A stretch of 64,000 bases of DNA from Meloidogyne chitwoodi (lineage: Eukaryota; Nematoda; Chromadorea; Rhabditida; Meloidogynidae): assembly GCA_015183035.1 (NCBI GenBank), contig JACZZP010000008.1:1240001-1304000 (forward strand), read 5' to 3'. This document shows, piece by piece, positions 53,485-64,000 of the stretch. The notes below the pieces were generated by a model. It saw nothing but the letters and a program-made list of their open reading frames with translations, ran no database searches and had not been told where the DNA came from. Made by a program: the position numbers and the translations under genes. Position 1 is the first letter of the stretch; every line of letters begins with the position of its first letter.

Positions 53485-55564
53485 TCAAATATTCTCTAAG
53501 ACCATCTTTTTGTGAACTTCGGTCCCCTCCACCACCTGTAAATGGAAAGAGCAAGAAAGGTGCGTATAATAGAAATTTTTTAGTTGTTCAAAAGTGCAAT
53601 TAATAATTAAGAAAAAAATTTGCAATTATAATTAAAAAGGAGAAAATTTTGAGTTATTCCCTGGCGAAAATTGTGACCAAAACCTTATTTTCAAGGCTCT
53701 ATTAAAAATAGTAAATAGAGTAGCCTTATCTATTGATGCCAAAAATATTAGATTTTTGGTCCCATTAAAGGATGTTCCTTTGTGAAAATATGAGATCCTA
53801 AAAATTGATCATAACATCTATACCAAAAAATTCTAGTCTAATTAAAGTCAAAAATGTTATAATATAAAAGAAAAAAACCTACATCGCAAAACTCTTCAAA
53901 TGAAATTTTGCCATCTCCATCCTTATCATGGAAAAGAATTGTTTTGTCTACAATTTGTTGAAGTTGAGTATCTTTCAAGTTATTGCCAACCATCATTTTT
54001 AAAACCTTTAAGTACACCATTAAAAATAATTGAGATAAAACCTGGAAAAGTTCTCCATTTGATATATACCCATCACGGTCCATATCATATATCCGGAACG
54101 CAACTAATAATTATAAATATTTTAATTTTAATAAATTTTATAATTTTAGTACATATCTTACTAAATAATAACAAAAGTTTATCCAAGCTGTACTATCAGA
54201 AAAACTTATAACATCTCAATTTAACATTTTTGTCAATAACCGAAAATTTTATATTATAGCGGACTTTTTATTTCTGCACTAATCCGTATGAGTGAGGTAT
54301 CATTCGAAATCCCTTGAAAAAATAAGTCGAACTAGATATAGGGGAAGTAGAACCGATGACTATGAGCCGGGATACAGGTCCCTGAAATTCGAAAAATCGT
54401 AAGGGCCAAGCACATTTTGGAGTAAAAAATTGGGCTAAACTATACTTTCCGGGGGTTTTTTAAAAACGGCCGAATTAATATCATTCGAAAGAGCTCATCG
54501 AGCTGAGTTGAATGATACTAAAATTAGTTCGAGGAAACAAGTATGGACCAAGTTATAGGTCCCCGAAAATTGAAAAATCATAGGGAGGGAGTAAGCTCAT
54601 TTGAGGTGATTACCGCAGCTGCTCCTAAATTATTTTCACTAAATTAATTGTTTTGTTGTAATTTGCGCCGTAGAAAATGCATATACCAAAAGCCAACGAG
54701 AGACGGGCTCCCAAATGAAGAAGTCATAAAACACTCCCAATAGGTCCAAGTTTGGCGTGTTTCCAGCAAATTTCGATCCTTCATAACTTTTTGTTTAAAA
54801 TCGTTCAATCAAGACATTTTGGTCTCATTCAAGGTCTCGAAGAGCTCTTTCGAATGAGCTATCATACTCATATTAAAATTTTCACCCTCAAAAATGAGCT
54901 TACCTCTCTATGGTTTTTCAATTTTCGGAGACCTGTAACTTGGTCCATACTTGCTTCCGCGAACTAATTTTAGTATCATTCAACTCAGCTCGATTAGCTC
55001 TTTCGAATGATATATAATTCGGCTGTTTTTAAAAAACCCACGGAAAGTATAGTTAGGCCAAAAATTGGTACATTTCCGTTATCTCCCGAACTTTTTGAGG
55101 ACAAACTTTATTTTTTATGAGAATCGGGAGATAACGGAAAAGTACCCAAATCGGATAATCGACAAATACTTAAAATTTAATAAACCATATAAAAAACATA
55201 CATTTCAATTTTATATTTTTGTCTCCTTTTACGCTAAATTGCGAAATTCCTTGGATAAATTCTGCAAAAAACAAGAAATTAATTTCAATAAATTAATTTT
55301 AAAAAACCTTTAAAATCAACTTCTCCATTTCCATCTGAATCAAAAATATCAATCACACGTTGAACAAGTGGATTTTGTTGCAATTCAGGAAGACTCATAA
55401 ACTCATCAACACTTAAACTTCCTGAACCATCCAAATCCAATTTTTTGAAACGTCTCGCCAAACGTTTGAGCTCATAAGAATCAAAATTACTGCACATCTC
55501 CATCGGAAGCGAATTCTCATTACCCTTAAAAAAGTTTAACAAAAATATTATAAAAACTCACCAT
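53485..55564 (-). CDS. cnb-1: Calcineurin B regulatory subunit
   Basis: Exon 1 encodes just the initiator methionine (ATG followed by GTGAGT at ~55561). The next exon starts [20 protein letters not shown] and encodes the first EF hand ([20 protein letters not shown]) and part of the second ([12 protein letters not shown]). A small exon at ~55272-55190 ([20 protein letters not shown]) precedes a ~1.1-kb intron, then [40 protein letters not shown] and the fourth EF hand ([15 protein letters not shown]). The last exon, after a ~330-bp intron, encodes [16 protein letters not shown]. The N-terminal glycine fits myristoylation. Calcineurin B activates calcineurin A, the Ca2+/calmodulin phosphatase. 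About 170 residues, the normal length; the usual C terminus VVDV is LENI here. Confidence 0.95.
54270..55066. mobile_element. Foldback element of ~200-bp arms inside a calcineurin B intron
   Basis: The left arm (~54425-54610) includes CTAAACTATACTTTCCGGGG, ATCATTCGAAAGAGCTCATC, TTGAATGATACTAAAATTAG and CAAGTATGGACCAAGTTATA. The right arm (~54885-55066) carries the same blocks reverse-complemented. A third, worn copy of part of the unit lies further left (~54290-54420: CATTCGAAATCCCTTG, GGTCCCTGAAATTCGAAAAA). The centre has no transposase. It fills most of the ~1.1-kb intron. Confidence 0.7.
55067..55145. repeat. 79-bp hairpin beside the foldback element
   Basis: TACATTTCCGTTATCTCCCG (55068-) and ATCGGGAGATAACGGAAA (to ~55140) plus AGTAC pair over ~22 bp around a ~36-bp A+T-rich loop. 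It lies in the same calcineurin B intron and may be a second, nested insertion. Confidence 0.55.
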
Positions 55565-58429
55565 TTTATTGTTTAACGATATTTGAGACTAAACGAGCAG
55601 ATTCAATATCATAAAGTCAATTGTGAAGTAAAATTAAAGCTGCAAAGATAAATGGAGGATTAACTTAAAAATGACGAAAGTCTAAAGTATTTATTTACAT
55701 AATGCCAACATTTATTTAACGCCAAAATAACAATTTTTAACTTGAAACTAGGATGCGGCGCAGAAAAGTTTTGGGAGGATTTATAGGGTCTGTGGCAAAA
55801 CCTGCTATTTTTATGATTAAGTGCAGGATTTGTGGAAAATTTTTTAAACCCAAATCCCAGTATCCTGAAATATGTTTTTATTGCACTCTAATTGATTCTT
55901 ATTCTCACTATTACATAACGTGATTGCAACTCTCATATTTTTAAATTAAATTTGGATAGGACCCCGTATATGGAATTCTGCGGTATATCATTCTCACAAA
56001 CAAACTTTTTGGATTTGCGGGAGGACTTTTTGATTAGTCTTGAGGGACCTCGTGTTAAAAATTTCTTCTAGATCTCGCAAATGTGATTTTGCCGTTCTAT
56101 TTTAAATAAAGTATAAAATGATAATTTATTTTTTATAAATTATATGTAATATTCCAGTTCGATGTTTTTTAATAATTTCATTATCTTTATATAATAAATT
56201 TAAAATATCTAGTAATTTGTTTATATTATTGTTGACTCATCAACAAAAATCTATCCAAGCGGAAAATGAAGAGTGAAGAGAAGATAAACAAATATAGTTT
56301 ATTTTAGTTTATTTAGAATGTTTGTATATAAAATAAAACAAATTGGGGTCAATCTAATATTTGGTAGCAGTAAGACTAGATAAAGTGACCATCTCTTGGA
56401 CAAAACAAGAATTTCTTCCGATAAATTATTTATTTAAATTTAACCCATTCTTAATTGTTGATCAATGAAAATAAAAATAGGTTTTCTTTATTTATTAAGA
56501 TATTTTATCATTAAATTTTATATTTAAATATTTTTTATTTTTATTAATGAAAAAAGTCAACAAAAACGTAGTAAAGTTTTCATAATTTTTATTACACAAT
56601 AATGTTAAAAATAATAAAAAATTAAATATAAATATGCATATATGTATTTATATAAAAAGTTTTTAATTGAATTATTTTAAAATTCCTTTATTTTTTTAAT
56701 AATTTATTTAATAAATTATTAAATAAAATAAAATTTGTTTATAAATTGTAAAAATAATAAAATAATTGTTTCACTCAATAATTAATTAACTCAATTCATT
56801 CCAACTATTATTTATTTATTGGGCCTAAAAATCTTCAATAGAATGATTATTTTTGAAAGTATAAGTACATAGTACTATAAAATTGTAAATAATATAAATA
56901 TATCTTCTCCAATTTTTTATATTTTTTCTGAATTTAATAAATAAAAGTAATCCCCTCCCCAGATGTTCCTTAAATTTTCTTCAAAAATTTTTCCTCCAAA
57001 CCCATTTTTAAACCTTTATGACAACAAAAACTGAAGCCATCGCAGCAGTCCATTTATTTCTTCTCTAACAGCATTAATTCTTTTTTTTCTTCTACACACT
57101 TGACTATCTTCTCCATTTACAAAAATTGTTCAAATCAATAGAAATTTGAACAAAATTGGACAGAAATGGAAATTTAATTTTTAAATTTTAATTAAATAAT
57201 ATTTAAAATCTTTTTTTTTTAAAAAGTATATCAATTATTTATTTAATTTTATATAAAATTATTTTAATTATAAATAGTATTAAATTAAAAATATTTGATT
57301 AATTTTAAATTTACTAAACTTTCTTAAAAAAATTATTCTTCAATTTTCCTTTTATTCATATTTTTTTGTTTTTCTTTTTGATTATGCTTTGTAACAGTTT
57401 GAATTAATTAAAAAGAAATGAAAATAAAATTTTAAAAATTAAATTATTTTATTTATTATAATAATCAAAAATAACAATAATATCCAAATTTAATTTATTC
57501 AAAAATGTGGACCTCATCTTTTGTATTTTATTATTTTAAATGACAGTCTTTGTTGTTGCTCTTCTTTTTTCATTTTCTTTCCCATCAATCCATCCTTCAA
57601 AAGCACTGGCGCGAGAGATTTAAATACGGAGATAAGGGAACACATAAAAATGGGAAAAAGCACAAAATTGCGCGCTTCAAATAAAAATAAAAGAATGTGT
57701 TCTCTCTCTTTTTTCTCTAAACACAAAGATTAACGGCCTTGACCTTTTTTTATTTTTATATAAAAATATTTTTGATCATTTCCAACACCTTTAAATAATC
57801 CTAAAAAATATATATAAAAATAAATTAATATTTACATATATTATTTAATTCTCTCCTTAATTCTAAAAGATGTAATCATTTAAAAAATAATACTTAATTT
57901 ACCTTTAAATTCCTCAAAAATTTTTTTAAAACAATTTTTATTAAAAAAAAATTATTTATAAAATATTTACAAATTAAAAAATATTAATTTTAAATTTTCA
58001 AAAATAAATCTTTTTTGATAATTTATAATACAATTTGAAAAAAATGTTTTTTTACTTTTTATTTAAAATTTATTAATTTAAAATTTTCTTTCTTAATATT
58101 TTAATAAAACATATTTTTAAGACCACATTTGTAGGTTGGTCCATTTGGATATTTTTTATTTATTTATTTATTAAAAAATATATATTATTTATTTAAAAAA
58201 TACTACATATAGTCAAATACCTAAAAACATTTTCTTTTTATTTTTTTTTTATAAATATTTTTATAATTAAATCAAAATATTTATTTTGACATTTTTCATT
58301 TTTTTATATTTATTTTTTAATTAAATTAATATTTATATTAAAATAATGACCTTTTTCTCTTATAGGCGGAACTAAAAATAAAATAAATAAATTAATTTAT
58401 TGTTATATTTAAATTAAAATAATTAATAA
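55565..58429. other. 2.9-kb divergent intergenic region, calcineurin B / spectrin
   Basis: It begins with mixed-composition repeat debris (55740-56100), then is very A+T-rich. A patch at ~57540-57740 (GCACTGGCGCGAGAGATTTA, GCGCGCTTC) is less A+T-rich and could be part of the spectrin promoter. No gene is seen. Confidence 0.55.
56010..56100. repeat. Diverged relative of the 46998-47141 MITE
   Basis: ACTTTTTGGATTTGCGGGAG at its left and CTCGCAAATGTGATTTTGCC at its right match CACTTTTTGGATTTGCGGGA and CCCGCAAATGTGATTTTGCC of the element in the zinc-finger intron. The middle is diverged. Other debris of this kind extends left to ~55745. Confidence 0.6.
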
Positions 58430-61400
58430 ATGTCAAATCATCATTCACCATATTCTCGTCCACAATCAACAAATAGTTCTAGCAGTATTTTAAATAATAA
58501 TTTTAAAGAATTAACAAATGGCAGTGGACATATTGTTATGGAAGAAGATTTATTACAAGATGAAACTTTATATTTTGAAAGAAATAGAATTAAATTATTA
58601 AAAGATGAAAGAAAAGATATTCAAAAGAAAACTTTTACAAAATGGTGTAATACTTATTTAAGTAGAGTAAGAAGTTTTATTTAAATAATTTAAAAATAAT
58701 TATTTTTTTAAAGGCTCGTATGGAAATTCAGGATCTTTTTGCAGATTTGGGTGATGGTATAATTTTGCTAAAATTTTTGGAAATAATAAGTGGTGAAAGT
58801 CTTGGAAAACCTAATCGAGGAAGAATGCGTGTACAAAAAATTGAAAATATAAATAAAAGTTTGGAATTTCTTAAACAAAAGAAAATTCAAGTAAATAAAT
58901 AAATAAATATTTTAAAAAAGAAAATTCTTTTTTAAAAAAAATTAGTTAGAAAATATTGGAGCAGAAGATATAACAGATGGAAATGAACATTTAATTCTTG
59001 GACTTATCTGGACTATAATTTTACGTTTTACAATTGAAAATATTGAAATTGAAGCAAAAGAATCAGGTGAACGAAAACATGCAAAAGAAGCTTTACTTCT
59101 TTGGTGTCAAAGAAAAACAGTTGGATACCCAAATGTTCGAATTGATAATTTTTCTTCTTCTTGGCGTTCTGGATTAGCTTTTTGTGCTCTTATTCATGCA
59201 CATCATCCTGAACTTATTAATTTTGATAAACTTAATACACAAGATCCTTTATGTAAGTTTTGGAATAAATAAATAAATAAATTGTAAATATTATTTAGTG
59301 ATATATTTATAAATAATATATTTATTTAAAAATAAAAACAATAAATAGTAAAGTCAATATTTTTTAAAACTTAGTTTATTTATAAAAATGACGTTAAAAA
59401 ATAAATAAAAATGACAATTATTTAGTTATATGTATTATACATAAAAATATCAATGCTTTAAAATTTGACTCATTTTTAGAAAAAAAGCATTTTTTCAACA
59501 AAATATTTTATTTATTTTTTATATCAAAATTAAATATTAATTAATTAATTTTAGCAAATTTAAATATGGCATTTGATGTAGCAGAACGTAAACTTGATAT
59601 TGCTCGTTTATTAGATGCTGAAGATGTTAATGTAGCTTGTCCAGATGAAAAAAGCACAATTACTTATGTTTCACTTTTTTATCATTGTTTTGCTAAAGAA
59701 AAAAGTGAATTAACTGGTGCACGTAGAGTAGCAAAAGTTATTGGAGAATTAGTAGAATTAGATCAATTACAAGAATATTATGAGCAATTAGCCTCAGATC
59801 TACTTTGTTGGATACATAAAAAAATAACAGAATTAGCTGATAGACATTTTCCTAATTTATTAAATTTATTAATTGAATTACTTTCTTCATTTAGTTGTTT
59901 TAGAAAAGAAGAAAAACCACCAAAATATAAGGAAAAAGGAGAAGTTTGTTAATTAATTAATTAATATTATAATTATTATTATTATTTGTTTTTAAGTTGG
60001 AAGCTCTCTTTTTTGCTATTCAAACAAAAAGAAATGCTGGTAGAAGAAGATCATATATTCCACCTGAAGGATTGGGATTACATGACATAGAAAGTGCTTG
60101 GAGAGAATTAGAAAGGTCAGAACATTCACGTCAAGGTGCTTTAATAAATGAATTACAAAGACAAGAAAGATTAGAATTTCGAGCTGAATTATTTTATAAA
60201 AAGGCAGATGTTAGAGATTCTTGGTTAAGAGAAATGTAATTAATATTTAATAATTAATTAATTATTTATTTTAATTTTAATAAAGGCAATTAGTATTAAA
60301 TCAATTTGAATGTAATAATGAATGTACACAAACAATTGAATCTGATCTTCGTCTTTTAAGAAATATTTCAGCAGAAGCAATACCAAAAACTTCAAGATTT
60401 TCTTTACTTACAGAATTATGTAATGAATTACAAAAAGAAAATTTTCATGATATTGAAAATATTTGTAAAAGAGAAAAAGATATACTTTTACGTTGGAATA
60501 AATTTTTAGAAATGTTATCACAAAAAGAAGCAGAATTGGGACGTTTAGGAGAATTAGGAATATTATTAGGAGAATTAGAAGAATTAGGTGAAGAATTAAC
60601 AGAAATAGGACAAGAATTGAGTAGATTAAGAAAACAGGTAAATTTTTAAAAAATTAATTAAATTATTTTTAATGAAAGGAAAATTGTAATAAACATTTTG
60701 GTGATGCTGATTTATTACAAAGTTTAGAATTTGTAGAAAATAATATTTGTGCTAAAAGAGAATGGTTAATACAATTAGGTAAAAGAGCTAAACATTATTC
60801 AAAAAATGTTAATTCAAATTTTGGACAAAATGGAACTGAACAATTAGCAGAATGTTTATGTGAAAGAGAACAACAATTAGATTGTATTATTAAATTTTAA
60901 ACATTTTAATATTATTATTTTTAAAAAAAAGATTTACAATTTGAATTAAAACAACTTCGTGCTGCATTGCAACGAGATAAAGAATTTTTCCAAGTAAAAA
61001 GAAAATAAATAAATTAATTATTATAATTAATTTTAATTAAAAAATAAAAAGGTATTAGAATTATGTGCAGAAGTTGATCGTATAGGTGAATCTATTCCTC
61101 GTTCTTTTGATCATTTTGAAGTTCTCCGTGGTGAACTTAATGAACAACTTCAAGCAAATCATGAATGTTTTCAAGTATTATTAAAGTATAATTTTATTTA
61201 CATAATTAATATTAAAAAAAAGGAATTTCGTGAATTAATGGTATGGGCTCGTCAAATGCATGCTAAAATAACTGGAGAAATTTTACCAAAAGATGTGTTT
61301 GGTTGTGAAGTAATATTTTAAAATATTACTTTTTAAAAATAAAATTAAAGGAACTTTCTATTAGACATAAAGAATTTAAAAATGAAATTTCTATTAAAGA

Positions 61401-63268
61401 AATTGAAAAACAAAAAATTATAAATAAATGGGAAAAAATGTTAGAAGATGGACAAAATGAATTATTAACAGAAATTCGTTTAAGAAAAGGAATGTTAGAT
61501 GAAGTTTTTTCAGATTTATTAAGAACATGGCAAAGAAGACAAAAAGTAATTAATTAATTAATTTAATTTAAAATTAAATAAATAGATTTATGAATATAAT
61601 TATGATCTTCAAAAATGGTTATCTTCAGCATCTGAATTAGAAAATTGGTTAATTGAAAGAGAAAAATTACTTTCTTTAGATTGGAAGGGAATAATAAAAG
61701 ATGGTTTAGAAGCAATTGAATATCAAATTAAAGTAAAAATAATATTAATTAAAAAATTAATTAAAAATATTTTAGCAATTTGATTCTCTTATTATTTCTC
61801 TTAATGAAAAAGGTCCACATTTTGAGGCTTTAAAAAGACTTACTTTACTTGAAGAACATTGGGAACGTTTAAAAGGTAAAGAAGATTGTGAAAAAATAGT
61901 AGCAGCTACTGCTAGACTTCAACAACAAAAACAGGCAAGAGAAAGACGTAAAACACAGGTAATAAATAAATAAATATATTTAATTAATTAATTATAAAGG
62001 AAATTATATTAATGGGTGGTTCTTCTAATATTATTAATTATTATCCATCATTACCATCAAAATCAAATAATAATAATATAACTTTAAATAATAATAATTT
62101 TGTGGAACAAAATGAAAAACAAAATTATTTATCTAATTCTTCTTATGAATTTATTTCAAATAATAATAATAATTCTTATCAAAATCAATTAAAAATTAAT
62201 GGAGAAGAAGAAGATTCATTAACATCTTCCTCTCCATCTATTGAAGAACAAAAAGAGCAACAAATAACAACAACAATAGAGGTTTTTTTTCTAAATTTAA
62301 TTTAAAAATTAATTTATTTTTAGAAATCAATTGGTTCACCTGTTCTTTCTATTGAAATTTTACAACAAAAACCATCTACTATTACTAATAATATTCAACA
62401 ACAAAAACAACAACAAACAACACAATCTGTTATTCCTTCTTATCCTGTAGGAATGAGAGTTCCACCAAATGGTAAAAATTCAGGATTTACAGTACGTAGA
62501 ACACAAAGTATTAGAAAAAGTCATCATTGGGATGATATGAGAACAGTTGATATTCATGGGTATTTATTTATTTATTTTTAAATATTATTTTTTAATTTTC
62601 AGTTATTTAGAAAGAAAACAAGAATTACAACCTGGAGGGAAAAAATCAACATTTCGTTCTTGGAAAAATTATTATACAATTCTTTGTGGTCAACTTTTTT
62701 GTTTTTTTAAAGATGAACACAATTTTATGGAAAATATAGCAGCAGCAGCACCATTAGCATTACATGGATCTTATTCTGCACTTAATCCTGAATATATTAA
62801 AAAACGTTTTGTTTTTAGGTTTTTCTTTTTTATTTAAATAATTAATTTATTTATTTAATTAGATTACACACATCTGATGGTGCTCAATTCCTTTTTGCTG
62901 CTCCTGATCAATTAAAAGCTCTTGAATGGGTTGATAAATTAAATTTTAGAGCAAGATTAGATCCAGCTGATCAATTACTTGCTTTTAGACATGTAAAATT
63001 AATTTATTTAAAATTAAATTTTAAATTTAAAAAGAGTACAAGTGAACCTCTAGGAATTACTAATAATCAAACAACAAGAAGATCACCGTTTTGTTCAACA
63101 ACTACAGATATGTTATCAATTTCAAGAAGTATGACACTAAAACCAAGACCAAAACCTAAAGAATATTTAAATAATAATAAACAAAAAGAATCTTCAAATT
63201 CAGATGAATTAAATAATTTTAATATTATTGAAGAAAATGATTTAATAAATAATCAAAATATTTTTTAA
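58430..63268 (+). CDS. Shortened beta-heavy-type spectrin (CH-CH, ~6 spectrin repeats, PH)
   Basis: About 18 exons encode ~1,260 residues. CH1 ([54 protein letters not shown]) and CH2 ([60 protein letters not shown]) form an actin-binding unit. Next come [18 protein letters not shown] and [12 protein letters not shown], then [17 protein letters not shown]. These words match beta-heavy spectrin (SMA-1/Karst) more than conventional beta. The rod is ~610 residues (about six repeats), against 17 in beta and ~30 in beta-heavy chains; the SH3 insert of beta-heavy is absent. After a glutamine/asparagine-rich linker the PH domain follows ([57 protein letters not shown]). It probably links actin to membranes. 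Exon joins are consistent, with no stop or frameshift seen. Confidence 0.88.
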
Positions 63269-63379
63269 TTAATTTATTTATAAATAAAAATAATATTTTT
63301 ATAATTTTAGATTAATAACTTTCCAATTATTTAATTTTATTTTAATTAAAAATAATAAAATAATTATTAATATTTATTT

Positions 63380-63721
63380 TTAAATTAACATAAATTCTAA
63401 ATAACGTAAATATTCTATAGCAGAACGTAAAGTTTCAATTTTTGACATTTTTCTTGTTTTATTATTTCCATTATTATTATATTTTTGTGGTAAAAGTTCT
63501 CTAATTTTTTGAAATGCTTTATTAAATGCTTCTACTCTTATACGTTCACGACTAGCATGTAAACTTTTATATTTTGGTGTTGATCTAATATTATTTTAAA
63601 TTTAATTATTTAATTAATTAATTAATTACCTTCTTAATCTTCTTCTTTCAGCTCTAGTTAAAGATTTTAATTTTTGTTGTTCTGTTAAAGGTTTTTTCTG
63701 TTCTTTTAAAGTTGTTGGCAT
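63380..63721 (-). CDS. hlh-15: bHLH transcription factor, HLH-15/NHLH type
   Basis: Two exons (63721-~63630 and ~63587-63380) encode ~95 residues. The N terminus (MPTTLKEQKKPLTEQQKLKS) leads to LTRAERRRLRRSTPKYKSLH and the basic region HASRERIRVEAFNKAFQKIR. Helix 2 is KMSKIETLRSAIEYLRYLEF. The pattern REERRRRRRATAKYR...ATRERIRVEAFN...LSKIEILRLAICYI is that of NHLH1/HEN1 and C. elegans hlh-15, small neuronal factors that dimerise and bind E-boxes. The only odd part is a short Asn/Lys loop (NNNGNNKTR). The stop lies at 63380-63382. It converges with the spectrin gene, ~110 bp apart. Confidence 0.93.
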
Positions 63722-64000
63722 TTAATTATTTAAAAATAAAAAATAAATTTTAAGTAATTTATTTAAAATTTATTTATTTTTACAATTATTTTAGGTATTT
63801 AAATAAATAAAAATATATTTATTTATTTATATATTGGTTTTCTTTTCATTTTACTAAAAAATTTAATTATCCCCAACAGGATTATTTTTTATCTAATTTA
63901 ATTTAAATTTTCTATAATAAAAATAATATTGTGTATTAAATAAAATAAAAATAAATATTTATATTTTAAAAAATAACAATTTTAATTATTTATTTTTTTT
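63722..64000. other. Upstream region of the HLH-15-like gene to the window edge
   Basis: A+T-rich sequence holding the start of the promoter of the bHLH gene; nothing else is seen. The region continues past the edge. Confidence 0.5.

Noticed and set aside
57540..57740. Possible short gene in the less A+T-rich patch before the spectrin gene
   Set aside because: Frames exist on both strands but without conserved residues; more likely promoter or UTR sequence.

Overview
This is a eukaryotic, nematode-type window with roughly 75-80% A+T overall. It carries dense genes cut by many 40-60 bp introns. Trans-splice-like acceptors (TTTTAG or TTTCAG) sit just before several start codons. Gene order and families recall Caenorhabditis, and the extreme A+T content with runs of AAT-encoded asparagine suggests a root-knot nematode (Meloidogyne-like). 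The genus is an inference, not shown by the sequence. No prokaryotic features, CRISPR arrays, rRNA or convincing tRNA genes were seen. CDS entries give the whole span from start to stop codon with introns included; exon limits were read by eye from conserved residues and splice signals.

Layout. 1-9.2 kb (very A+T-rich): an IBR/RING ubiquitin-ligase-like gene cut by the left edge (+), a GNAT acetyltransferase (-), a GSKIP-domain protein (-) and 3 kb of A+T-rich DNA. 9.2-33.7 kb (less A+T-rich): a foldback element, cytochrome b5 reductase (-), release factor eRF1 (-), BRX1 (+), an ACC-synthase-like aminotransferase (+), an NCBP3-like cap-binding protein with very large introns (-), and a same-strand series ubiquitin-eS30, ataxin-3, MED28-like, CLASRP and mitochondrial uS11 (+), probably an operon. 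33.8-41 kb (A+T-rich again): a gene of unknown function (-) and a novel-type PKC of the epsilon/PKC-1 class (+). 41-56 kb: a short PPP1R21 homologue (-), PHF10 (-), a C2H2 zinc-finger protein (+), QTRT2 (+), a WD40-only TAF5-like protein (+) and calcineurin B (-), with many small transposable elements. 56-64 kb (A+T-rich): a strongly shortened beta-heavy-type spectrin (+) and an HLH-15/NHLH bHLH factor (-).

Most genes are housekeeping: translation (eRF1, eS30, BRX1, mitoribosome, tRNA queuosine), transcription and chromatin (TAF5-like, MED28-like, PHF10), RNA processing (CLASRP, NCBP3) and signalling (PKC, calcineurin B). The most unusual items are the ~1,260-residue beta-heavy-like spectrin with about six repeats, the TAF5-like protein with no room for its N-terminal domain, a canonical ubiquitin (not FUBI) fused to eS30, two consecutive GC-AG introns in ataxin-3, an intron with no AG acceptor in QTRT2, a recent Merlin-like element with a transposase remnant, and several small elements each built from its own self-complementary word.
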